Origin: Paenibacillus phytohabitans
GTDB taxonomy: Bacteria; Bacillota; Bacilli; Paenibacillales; Paenibacillaceae
Assembly (NCBI RefSeq): GCF_013141775.1
Contig: NZ_WHOB01000069.1
Span: forward strand, 310,001-374,000
Reading direction: 5' to 3'
Length of the DNA stretch: 64,000 nt
Below the pieces are notes generated by a model. That model made no database searches and was not told the origin of the DNA. It saw only the letters and a program-made list of their open reading frames with translations. Shown piece by piece: positions 8,058-16,140 of this stretch; within the stretch, counting starts at the first letter, position 1, and the number at the start of each line of letters is the position of its first letter. The translations under genes and the position numbers were made by a program.

Positions 8058-9572
8058 ATGGTAGACATTAAGAAGCGCAAGGAGGCAGGTGCAGACAGCT
8101 CAGCTGTTGCGCCGTCGCTAGAGGATATCCTGCAGCGGGCAGGGAAGTCGCAGGACTTCCACCAGTTTAGCCCGTTTGAAGGCGAGGCTTACATTCAGGT
8201 CAGCTACTACAAGTCCATGGTGGATGAGCAGAAGCTGACCTTAAGCCTGTTACCTGCTCTCCAGCAGAACAGAGCTGCACTTAGTCATCCTCATGATATG
8301 AAAGAGATTCTTCCGTTTGATGATATGCTTCTGACCAATGACCCCCGCGAAATTGAGAGCAAGTTATGTACGGGGTATTTGCTGCTTCAATTCAGTGCCG
8401 CCACCGACGCCGAATGCCTGCTTGTTAACATCAGGAATGATACACTGGGTCAGCGGACCAGCAATGATACGGAGAATGAATTCAGTGTAGTCGGCCCCAA
8501 AGCCGGATTCGTCGAGAACCTGGACACCAACCTGCATCTGCTGCGGCAGCAGATGCCTGTTCCCGAGCTGATATTCAGAGAACTTACGATGGGTTCGATA
8601 TCGAAGACCAGAGTTGCATACGTCTATCTGGACGGTGTCACCAACCCGCAGCTGATTGAAACGGTGGAGCAGCGGCTGACCAGCATTGATTTTGAGATCT
8701 TTTTTGACAGCTCGCAGATTGACCAGCTCATCGCCGATAAATCCAACACGCCATTCCCGCTGTTTCTCTCGACGGAACGGATTGACCGGGTTGCTTTTGC
8801 CATATCGTCAGGACAAGTAGCCATCTTCTCAAACGGCTCCCCCTACGGGGTTACCGGGCCCTCGAACTTTCTGGATTTCTTCATCTCGCCCGAGGACTAT
8901 TATCTGCCCTGGATATTGGGCTCGTTCTTCCGCCTGATCCGCATCATAAGCGTAATCTTCTCTATCTTCGCTGCTCCGCTGTATGTGGCTGTGCTGACCT
9001 ATCATTTCGAAGTACTGCCGGACAGCATCCTTGGACCGCTGATTATGTCAAGGCTGCATGTGCCGCTGCCTCCGGTTATGGAGGTTATCTTCCTGGAGAT
9101 TACCATTGAACTGCTGCGCGAAGCCGGTGCACGGCTGCCGACCAAGATCGGCCAGACGCTGGGGATTGTCGGGGGGATTGTGATCGGGGAAGCTTCAGTC
9201 CGGGCGGCGCTTACCAGTAATATCCTGATCATTATCGTCGCCTTCTCCGCACTGGCCTCATTCACCACTCCGATCTTCAAAATGGCCAATACGATCCGGC
9301 TGCTGCGCTTTCCGTTTATTATTCTGGCGGCATTATTCGGCGGACTGGGGCTGATTGCCGGTTTCTTCTTACTGCTGGGCCATTTACTGAGGCTTAAATC
9401 GCTGGGAATGCCTTATCTTGTGCCGTTATTCCCGTTCAGGACAGGGAATCTGCAGGATAGTATCTTTCGCGCCTCGTTTCAGTATCTGCATACCCGCAGC
9501 AAATTCTTAAGACCGCTGAAGCTGAGCCGCTACAAGCCAAGCGCAGACAAGGAAGATATCGATGATGAATAA
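8058..9572 (+). CDS. Spore germinant receptor A subunit (GerA family)
   Basis: A 504-residue GerA/GerKA-type protein. Residues about 20-270 are the hydrophilic part, with typical blocks such as YKSMVDEQKL, VYLDGVTNPQLIE and a DNTPFPL-like SNTPFPL segment. Residues about 285-465 hold some five membrane segments, including the conserved HVPLPPVMEVIFLEITIELL region and TLGIVGGIVIGEA. The A subunit sits in the inner membrane of the spore and, with B and C, forms the receptor that senses nutrient germinants. First gene of an A-C-B operon; its stop overlaps the C-subunit gene by 11 bases, which implies translational coupling. Confidence 0.93.
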   Translation: MVDIKKRKEAGADSSAVAPSLEDILQRAGKSQDFHQFSPFEGEAYIQVSYYKSMVDEQKLTLSLLPALQQNRAALSHPHDMKEILPFDDMLLTNDPREIESKLCTGYLLLQFSAATDAECLLVNIRNDTLGQRTSNDTENEFSVVGPKAGFVENLDTNLHLLRQQMPVPELIFRELTMGSISKTRVAYVYLDGVTNPQLIETVEQRLTSIDFEIFFDSSQIDQLIADKSNTPFPLFLSTERIDRVAFAISSGQVAIFSNGSPYGVTGPSNFLDFFISPEDYYLPWILGSFFRLIRIISVIFSIFAAPLYVAVLTYHFEVLPDSILGPLIMSRLHVPLPPVMEVIFLEITIELLREAGARLPTKIGQTLGIVGGIVIGEASVRAALTSNILIIIVAFSALASFTTPIFKMANTIRLLRFPFIILAALFGGLGLIAGFFLLLGHLLRLKSLGMPYLVPLFPFRTGNLQDSIFRASFQYLHTRSKFLRPLKLSRYKPSADKEDIDDE

Positions 9573-10668
9573 GCTGCTTCTCCGCAGGGTCTTATGCTGC
9601 CTCCTGCTGCTTGCACTGCCGGTAGTGACACTGTCCGGCTGCAATAACAGCCGGATTGTCGATCATATTAATATGGTGACCGTGCTGGGGTTCGACCGGG
9701 ACAAATCTGAGCTGGTGGGGACGGCACTCTATCAGGATTATGACCATGAAGGGAAGATTGAAATCCTGGAGGGTAAGGGCCAGGCGGTTAATTTAATGCT
9801 CGATGCAATCAATATGAAGTCCTCCCAGCCGATCGATCTGGGCAAGCTGTGTCTGCTCGTATTCAGCAAAGAGTTCGCGGAGGCAGGCATTGAGCATATT
9901 ATCAAAACCTTCTGCCGCGATCCGCTGCTCAGCAGTAATCTGGTAATTGCCATCGCCGACGGGTCTTCGGCAGACATGTTCAAGGATCTGAAAGGCAAAG
10001 GCAGCGAATGGCTTCCCTATTTTCTGCTGGAACAGAATGTGAAGTCAGGCAATGCCCCATTTTCCAATATGGGAATCTTTCTGTATGATTTCTATGGACA
10101 AGGCAGAGACGCATTCGTCCCATACTTCAGCAAAGACGGGAAGGGCAATATCGAGATCAAAGGGATGGGCATCTTCCGGCAGGATAAGCTTAAGCTGATT
10201 CTCAACCCCCGGGAATCTCTGCTGCTCAAAATGCTCGGCGGCAGCTATGAAGGCGGGAACATGGCAGTTAACCTGCGAAACAGCAGCAGTGAAGGAGTGT
10301 CGACTCTATCACTGATCAAAGGTAAGGTGAGGCCTGCCGTCACCAGAGCGAAGGGGACAACAACGATCACGTATCATGAATATATTGACGCGACTGTGCG
10401 GGATTACCCGGCCTGGCTCCAGATCCGCAGCGAAGACCATTATAATCTTCTGAGAACACAGCTGGAAGAGCAGATTGAACAGGAGTCGCTTCAGCTTTTG
10501 CACAAGTTTCAGAGGAATGGTGTCGACCCGCTGGGGAGCGGTGACCTGATCAGAGCCCACACCCGCAAGCCGTTTGAGGAAGAAAAGTTCTACGCGGGGG
10601 AATACGGCAGCCTGAAGTTTCGGGTAGTGCCGCATATTCTGCTTCATGAATCTTGGATTGGAGAATAA
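9562..10668 (+). CDS. Germinant receptor lipoprotein, Ger(x)C family
   Basis: A 368-residue lipoprotein. The signal peptide ends in a lipobox, LSGC, with the lipidated Cys at about residue 27. The mature part shows the GerC start (INMVTVLGFDRDK), then EGKGQAVNLMLDAINMKSSQPIDL-like features (split across the N-terminal domain) and a C-terminal domain with Glu-rich helices (LEEQIEQESLQLLHKFQ). The C subunit is anchored to the outer face of the spore inner membrane and is needed for receptor function. ATG 9562 has AAGGA eight bases upstream inside the end of the A-subunit gene. The order A-C-B differs from the A-B-C order of the B. subtilis gerA operon. Confidence 0.92.
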   Translation: MMNKLLLRRVLCCLLLLALPVVTLSGCNNSRIVDHINMVTVLGFDRDKSELVGTALYQDYDHEGKIEILEGKGQAVNLMLDAINMKSSQPIDLGKLCLLVFSKEFAEAGIEHIIKTFCRDPLLSSNLVIAIADGSSADMFKDLKGKGSEWLPYFLLEQNVKSGNAPFSNMGIFLYDFYGQGRDAFVPYFSKDGKGNIEIKGMGIFRQDKLKLILNPRESLLLKMLGGSYEGGNMAVNLRNSSSEGVSTLSLIKGKVRPAVTRAKGTTTITYHEYIDATVRDYPAWLQIRSEDHYNLLRTQLEEQIEQESLQLLHKFQRNGVDPLGSGDLIRAHTRKPFEEEKFYAGEYGSLKFRVVPHILLHESWIGE

Positions 10669-10692
10669 CAGAGCGGCAGGTGAGCGGGGCGA

Positions 10693-11793
10693 ATGGGCGT
10701 TAAAGTCAAAGAAAGTCTGCAGGTGTCACCTTATCTGCTATGGTTCCTTGTGCATGGCTCGCAGACCGGAGTCGGCATGTTATCCTTTCAGCGCAAAGTC
10801 GCCGGAGGAGCCGGGCAGGATGCCTGGGTGTCCTTGCTGCTCGTGGGCCTGCTGTTTCATCTGCTGCTCTGGATGATGTTCAAGCTGCTCAGCTACTCTG
10901 AAGGCGGGGATATCCTCTCCTTGCACCGGGAGTACTTTGGCAAATGGGCAGCAGTGATGATTGCGGGCTGGTTCTATGTCTACGGCCTGCTGGTGGTTGC
11001 TGTGCAGATAAAGTCCTATGGCGAGATTATCCAGGTGTGGATTTTCCCTGATCAGCCATTATGGGTGATTACGGCTTTAATTCTGCTCGTGTGCGCTTAT
11101 ATAGTCTCTGGCGGCTTCCGTACCGTTACGGGGATAAGCTTCTTTGGGGTGATCATCCCCAGCTTTTTGGTGCTTTCGCTGTATTTCCCGCTGAAGTATG
11201 CCCACTGGAATAATTTCCTGCCCATGCTGAACCATGATACGGGTGATTATCTGTTGTCTGCCCGGCATACCCTATATATTTATTTAGGGGCTGAGTTCAT
11301 CCTGCTATACCTGCCTTTCATCAAAAACCCCAAACAAGCCCAGAAGTGGGCTCACCTTGGCATTGCACATACCACCTTCATCTACTTAATCGTTCTTGTT
11401 GTAACCTTCGCGTACTTTAATCTGCAGCTGCTCCAGCATACGGTCTGGCCTACACTGATTCTCTCCAAAATCATCCGCCTGTTCTTCCTCTACCGCTTCG
11501 ATTACGTCTATGTGTTCACCTGGTTTATCGTGATTGTGCCCACATGCTGCATCATCCTGTGGTCTATTGTCCATGCCATGAAGCAAATAAGCGGCCGGCC
11601 GGCAAGATTATGGCTGTGGATTTCGGTTCTGATTGTGGGTGTTATAGTTCAGCTGGAACGGAGTCCGGTAAGTCTGCAAAAGCTTGAAGCCGTTACTGCG
11701 GCAGCCGGTTCGCTGTTCATCCTTTGTTATCTGCCGCTGCTCTTTGTCTGGATTAGTATAATCAGAGCTTATAAGCGGCGTTTGACCAAATAA
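10693..11793 (+). CDS. Germinant receptor B subunit, endospore germination permease
   Basis: A 366-residue polytopic membrane protein of the GerB/YndE family, an APC-superfamily fold with about ten predicted membrane segments. Recognisable parts are VSPYLLWFLVHGSQTGVG near the N-terminus, SGGFRTVTGISFFGVIIP, and the C-terminal block around FVWISIIRAYK. In the family this subunit carries the germinant-binding pocket. ATG at 10693, 24 bases after the C-subunit stop, with AGGTGAG upstream. It closes the operon. Confidence 0.92.
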   Translation: MGVKVKESLQVSPYLLWFLVHGSQTGVGMLSFQRKVAGGAGQDAWVSLLLVGLLFHLLLWMMFKLLSYSEGGDILSLHREYFGKWAAVMIAGWFYVYGLLVVAVQIKSYGEIIQVWIFPDQPLWVITALILLVCAYIVSGGFRTVTGISFFGVIIPSFLVLSLYFPLKYAHWNNFLPMLNHDTGDYLLSARHTLYIYLGAEFILLYLPFIKNPKQAQKWAHLGIAHTTFIYLIVLVVTFAYFNLQLLQHTVWPTLILSKIIRLFFLYRFDYVYVFTWFIVIVPTCCIILWSIVHAMKQISGRPARLWLWISVLIVGVIVQLERSPVSLQKLEAVTAAAGSLFILCYLPLLFVWISIIRAYKRRLTK

Positions 11794-11905
11794 ACTGAGC
11801 CGGCGCAATTTCACAAATCTATGGTGCATCCCGCCAAAATTGTGTATGCTGAATGAAGTTTACTGAAAACAAATGTAAAGTACATAGCAGGAGGATTTCC
11901 GCAGG

Positions 11906-12670
11906 ATGGAAGATTGGACGATTGGCATGGTGGCAGTATTGGTGCTTTGCGGTTTTTTGGCTGGATTAATTGACTCTGTGGTAGGCGGGGGAGGACTGAT
12001 TGCAATTCCTGCACTGCTGTCTGTAGGGATTCCGCTTCCTCTGCTCCTGGGCAGCAGCAAATTAGCCGGGTCCATGTGCTCGCTGACCAGTACGGCCTCT
12101 TTCGTGCGCTCCGGCAAGATCAATTTCAAGCTGGTCAGAACACTGATTCCGTTGTCCATTATAGGTGCGGTGGCCGGTACACTTACCGTCCGCCAGGTGC
12201 CATCAGAGTTTCTGAAGCCGCTGGTCATTGTGATGCTGATAGTGATAACGGTCTATACTTTGTTCAAAAAAGCCTGGGGGGACGTATCCACCTTCTCCGG
12301 CAGCAATGGCAGAACACGGCTGATCGGGATTACCGCGGCACTGGTCATAGGCTTCTACGATGGCTTCTTCGGACCGGGAACCGGATCTTTTCTGATCTTT
12401 GCTTTTCTGATGATGGGCTTCGAATTTGTTACGGCCGCCGGCAATGCCAAAATGCTGAATTTCGCCAGCAATATCACGAGTCTGCTTACGTTTATAGCCC
12501 TTGGCTCTGTCAGCTATACCCATGGGCTGATTCTGGGCATTCCGATGGTGATCGGAGCTATTGTCGGCTCCAGGATAGCCATCCGCAAAGGAGCGGCTTA
12601 CATCCGCCCGCTATTCATAACAGTCACTGTCATATTGATCGGCAAGCAGATATGGGATACGATGCATTAA
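11906..12670 (+). CDS. TSUP family membrane exporter (TauE/SafE-like)
   Basis: A 254-residue membrane protein with about eight segments arranged as two repeats, each opening with a glycine-rich turn: AGLIDSVVGGGGLIAIPALL near residue 20 and GFYDGFFGPGTGSFL near residue 150. These are the marks of the TauE/SafE (TSUP, PF01925) family, which moves sulfite, sulfonates or other organic anions. The substrate is unknown. AGGAGG precedes the ATG. The next two genes follow within 24 and 2 bases, so it leads a three-gene operon. Confidence 0.9.
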   Translation: MEDWTIGMVAVLVLCGFLAGLIDSVVGGGGLIAIPALLSVGIPLPLLLGSSKLAGSMCSLTSTASFVRSGKINFKLVRTLIPLSIIGAVAGTLTVRQVPSEFLKPLVIVMLIVITVYTLFKKAWGDVSTFSGSNGRTRLIGITAALVIGFYDGFFGPGTGSFLIFAFLMMGFEFVTAAGNAKMLNFASNITSLLTFIALGSVSYTHGLILGIPMVIGAIVGSRIAIRKGAAYIRPLFITVTVILIGKQIWDTMH

Positions 12671-12693
12671 GTACATATATTGGAGTGGATGAG

Positions 12694-13128
12694 ATGGAGA
12701 TCAGGATCATACAGAAAGAAGAAGCATGGAAACTGAGGCATGAAGTGATGTGGCCCGAGCGTGAGCCGGATTACATCAAGCTGGCGGATGATGAGCTGGG
12801 CGTGCATTACGGGCTGTATCTGGCAGAGCAGCTGGTGTCAGTGTTATCCCTGTTCATTAATGGTACCGAAGCGCAGTTCCGCAAGTTTGCTACGCTGGAG
12901 CTGGAGCAGGGTCTGGGCTACGGCAGCAGACTGCTGCAGACCGTGCTGAAAGAAGCAGAGCAGGCAGGGGTACAGCGGATCTACTGCAACGCAAGAACCT
13001 ACAAAGCAGGCTTCTACAAGAAGTTCGGCATGCAGGCTACAGAAGAAGTGTTCAGCAAAGGCGGCAAGGACTACGTTGTAATGGAACGGTTCTTCGGTCC
13101 TGATGAAGCTGCGAACGGAGGAGCCTAA
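12694..13128 (+). CDS. GNAT family N-acetyltransferase
   Basis: A 144-residue GNAT. The acetyl-CoA loop is ELEQGLGYGSRLLQTVLKEA (the GxGxG/A-type turn here being QGLGYGS), followed by strand-helix elements IYCNARTYKAGFYKKFGM typical of small GNATs. I chose ATG 12694 (GGAG upstream); the reading frame stays open to 12076 but that part is the shadow of the TSUP gene. It lies 24 bases after the TSUP stop and 2 bases before the AlaX-like gene. The acceptor substrate is unknown. Confidence 0.88.
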   Translation: MEIRIIQKEEAWKLRHEVMWPEREPDYIKLADDELGVHYGLYLAEQLVSVLSLFINGTEAQFRKFATLELEQGLGYGSRLLQTVLKEAEQAGVQRIYCNARTYKAGFYKKFGMQATEEVFSKGGKDYVVMERFFGPDEAANGGA

Positions 13129-13130
13129 CC

Positions 13131-14303
13131 ATGACTAAGAAGCTGTACTATGATTCGGCCTACTTGAATGAATGGAGTACAACCATAAGCGGTTCCGTTG
13201 AACGTGAAGACGGGATCTATGTGACGCTTGCAGAGACAGCCTTCTATCCCCATGGCGGCGGACAGCCTTGTGATACAGGGTACATAGGTGAACTTCCGGT
13301 ACTGGATGTAGTGCTGGAAGATAATGAGGTGCTTCATAAGGTAGCGCAGCTCCCTGATCAGGCTGAAGTCAATTGCAGGCTCGACTGGAACCGGAGATTT
13401 GACCATATGCAGCAGCACAGCGGACAGCATTTGCTGTCGGCGGTCTTCCGTGATTTGTATCAGGCCATGACTCTGAGCTTCCATCTCGGCAGTGACTATG
13501 CCACGATTGATATCGGGCTGCCGGAGCTGTCTGCTGCGCAGATGGCGGAGGCTGAACAGGAGGTCAACCGGCAGATTTACCTGAACCGGAGCATTGTCAG
13601 CTACTTCGTAACAGCAGAAGAGATGGCCAGGCTGCCGCTTGTGAAGCTGCCTAAGGTGACAGAGGATATCCGGATTGTGGAGATTGAAGGTGTTGAACAT
13701 AATGCCTGCGGGGGGACGCATGTAGCTTCAACAGGAGCCATCGGCATGATCAAGCTGCTGCGGTCTGAGAAGCAGAAGGGCAATATCCGGATTACCTTCA
13801 AATGCGGAAGCCGTGCACTGGATGAATTCAATGATAATGTACGTATTCTGGGGCAGCTGTCAGCCAGATTCAACACCGGTAAGGACGAAATTATCGACCG
13901 GATAGAGAAATGGGAGCATGAGCAGAAGCTGGTGCAGACTGAACTGGCTGCGCTTAAGGAACAGAATGATATCTATCTGGCCCGGGAGCTAATATCCGCA
14001 CTGGAACCCGGCAGCGGACTGATTACACATATTTCTGATACCCGACCGCTTAAGGATTTGCAGAGTCTGGCTGTGAAGCTTACGGCGCTGACCGACCTTC
14101 CTGTTCTGTTGCTGAGCGCGGTGGAGAATAAGGTGGTACTCGCCCACAGCGGATCTGCGGATCTGTCCTGCGGGGCCTTCTTCAAAGCCCATCTCAGTGA
14201 ATACCAGGGCAAAGGCGGAGGCAGCGATAAGCTGGCCCAGGCCGGCTTCCCGGCTTGGGAAGCAGCAGTGGCGTTTTATGATTTTGCCCAAAAACAATTC
14301 TAA
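13131..14303 (+). CDS. Alanyl-tRNA editing protein, AlaX-L type with DHHA1 domain
   Basis: A 390-residue stand-alone editing protein. The N-terminal part has the zinc site of AlaRS editing domains: HMQQHSGQHLLSAV (HxxxH) and CGGTH. It hydrolyses mischarged Ser- or Gly-tRNA-Ala. Residues about 240-290 form a charged coiled-coil segment, and the C-terminal part is DHHA1-like, ending with GGGSDKLAQAGF. The length fits the long AlaX class. The start is two bases after the GNAT stop with GGAGG just inside that gene, so translation is coupled. Confidence 0.92.
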   Translation: MTKKLYYDSAYLNEWSTTISGSVEREDGIYVTLAETAFYPHGGGQPCDTGYIGELPVLDVVLEDNEVLHKVAQLPDQAEVNCRLDWNRRFDHMQQHSGQHLLSAVFRDLYQAMTLSFHLGSDYATIDIGLPELSAAQMAEAEQEVNRQIYLNRSIVSYFVTAEEMARLPLVKLPKVTEDIRIVEIEGVEHNACGGTHVASTGAIGMIKLLRSEKQKGNIRITFKCGSRALDEFNDNVRILGQLSARFNTGKDEIIDRIEKWEHEQKLVQTELAALKEQNDIYLARELISALEPGSGLITHISDTRPLKDLQSLAVKLTALTDLPVLLLSAVENKVVLAHSGSADLSCGAFFKAHLSEYQGKGGGSDKLAQAGFPAWEAAVAFYDFAQKQF

Positions 14304-14311
14304 TTTCAAGT

Positions 14312-14340
14312 ACAAAAGGCCGCGGATCGCGGCCTTTTGT
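14312..14340. terminator. Terminator after the TSUP-GNAT-AlaX operon
   Basis: ACAAAAGGCCGCG and CGCGGCCTTTTGT form a 13-bp stem with a GAT loop; the A and T arms would let it act in both directions. Confidence 0.88.
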
Positions 14341-14434
14341 GTAATCGGAGAACGGGAATGCGGATTTAATGTTATAATCACCTCTGTGTGTGGATAGATG
14401 AAATCTGATGTTATGAACCAGAGGGGCGATAGGT

Positions 14435-16006
14435 TTGAGTGTAATACGTATGGAGAACGTGACTAAGAAATATGAGGATACATTGATCTTCAGAGATATC
14501 TATTTCCGTGTAAGCAAAGGCGAACGCATAGGTCTAATCGGACGCAATGGTGCAGGTAAATCAACGGTGTTCAAGCTGATCATGGGACAAGAACAGCCTA
14601 CAGCCGGGAACGTGGAGCTGGACCCGAAGGTTAAGATCAGTTACTTTTCCCAATTCTCGGAGCTATCCGGGTCCTTGTCTGTTCAACAGGAGCTGGAACT
14701 GTGCTTCGGGCAGGTGACGCTTATCGAACAGGAGCTGCATCAGATTGGGGAACAGCTTGGGCAAGTAACGGATGATAACCAGATGAATACCCTGTTAGAA
14801 CGGCAAGCGGAGCTTTTTGAACAGATGGATCATTTGGATGGCTGGAATGTCTCGGTGGAGATTAATACGGTGCTCACTAAACTGGGATTTGATGAGAGAT
14901 CACGGCATCAGCCTGTAGAGGAGTTATCAGGAGGGTGGCGGAACCGCGCGGCACTGGCCAAGGTCTTAATTGAGGTACCCGATGTCGTATTGCTCGATGA
15001 ACCTACCAACTTTTTGGATATGGAAGGAATCGTATGGCTCGAGCAATGGCTGCACCGTTTCACCGGGGCAATGCTTCTGGTCTCTCATGACCGGCAGTTT
15101 ATTGACAGGGTAGTTACACGGACCATAGAGATCGAGAATTATCATTTTCAGGAGTACGAAGGCAATTATACCGATTATGTTCAAAAAAAGAAGATGCGCA
15201 AAAAGGTACTCGACCGTCAGTTTGAATGGGAAGAAGAGCTTCTGCTTATGGAGTCTGAAGCCATTGATACCCGGGGCCGTAAAAAGTCTCCCAAAGACCG
15301 CCTGTCGCGCAAGCTGACGGAGATCAAAAAGCGGGTGGAGCCGCATCCGGTGAATGTCCTGATTACCGATATTTATAGCAATTTGCGTTTTCCGGACAAG
15401 CTTGCTGAAGTGAAGGGGATTGGCCAGACGTATGATGGCCGGACCATCTTCCAGAACATTAGCTTCGACATCCAAAAGGAAGACCGGATGGTCATAGTCG
15501 GCCCTAACGGAAGCGGGAAATCGACGCTAATCAAGGTGTTGACGGGTCAGGAGGAGCCGGATTCCGGGGTTGTGACCTGGGAGAGAGGTGTCAGTTACGC
15601 GTATTTCAATCGTATGTGGGACGAGCTTGATCCTAAAGATACAGTAAGTCATGCGGTTAATGTGTATGGTCTGGGACTCGATGCGCCGCGGAAAAAAGTG
15701 AACAAATTCCTGTCTATGCTGCAATTCTCGGAAGTGGATTTGAGTAAAAGGATCGGACATCTATCCGGCGGCCAGCAGGCCAGAGTAGCGTTAGCTAAGT
15801 GCCTTCTCTCCGGTGCTGCTGTGATCATCCTGGATGAGCCTACCAATCATCTGGACCTGACCAGTATTCAAGTCATGGAGCAGGTACTCATTCATTTTCC
15901 CGGAGCGGTAGTTACGGTCAGCCATGACCGGTTCTTTATTGATAAAATAGCGACGAAGATGCTTACCTTTGACCCGGAATCGGGGATCTCGGAGCAGGAC
16001 GTTTAA
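14435..16006 (+). CDS. ABC-F family ATPase (ribosome-acting, possible antibiotic resistance factor)
   Basis: A 523-residue protein with two ATP-binding cassettes and no membrane segments. First cassette: Walker A GRNGAGKS at 36-43, signature LSGGW, and Walker B VVLLDEPTNFLD. Second cassette: GPNGSGKST, LSGGQ and VIILDEPTNHLD. Between them is a basic, helical linker (about residues 240-300) with KKKMRKKVLDRQ and a run around GRKKSPKDRLSRKL, the place where ABC-F proteins reach the ribosomal P/E site. Members either tune translation or protect ribosomes from antibiotics; which applies cannot be settled from sequence alone. TTG start with GAGGGG upstream. Confidence 0.9.
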   Translation: MSVIRMENVTKKYEDTLIFRDIYFRVSKGERIGLIGRNGAGKSTVFKLIMGQEQPTAGNVELDPKVKISYFSQFSELSGSLSVQQELELCFGQVTLIEQELHQIGEQLGQVTDDNQMNTLLERQAELFEQMDHLDGWNVSVEINTVLTKLGFDERSRHQPVEELSGGWRNRAALAKVLIEVPDVVLLDEPTNFLDMEGIVWLEQWLHRFTGAMLLVSHDRQFIDRVVTRTIEIENYHFQEYEGNYTDYVQKKKMRKKVLDRQFEWEEELLLMESEAIDTRGRKKSPKDRLSRKLTEIKKRVEPHPVNVLITDIYSNLRFPDKLAEVKGIGQTYDGRTIFQNISFDIQKEDRMVIVGPNGSGKSTLIKVLTGQEEPDSGVVTWERGVSYAYFNRMWDELDPKDTVSHAVNVYGLGLDAPRKKVNKFLSMLQFSEVDLSKRIGHLSGGQQARVALAKCLLSGAAVIILDEPTNHLDLTSIQVMEQVLIHFPGAVVTVSHDRFFIDKIATKMLTFDPESGISEQDV

Positions 16007-16019
16007 GGAAGAAGTAATT

Positions 16020-16051
16020 AGAGAGCTATGGATTATTCCGTAGCTCTTTTT
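16020..16051 (+). terminator. Terminator after the ABC-F gene
   Basis: GAGCTATGGA and TCCGTAGCTC pair around a TTAT loop (one mismatch or wobble) and are followed by five T. Confidence 0.85.
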
Positions 16052-16140
16052 GTGCAGACTTCTTTTGCAGCGACTTAAGGATTATTTAATAATTGACCCG
16101 CTATACTCAGGACAGAGCTTGACGAAAGGAGAACAACATC

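Noticed and set aside
12076..12693. N-terminal extension of the GNAT protein at 12694
   Set aside because: It lies wholly inside the TSUP gene in another frame; ATG 12694 has its own ribosome-binding site and gives a normal GNAT.
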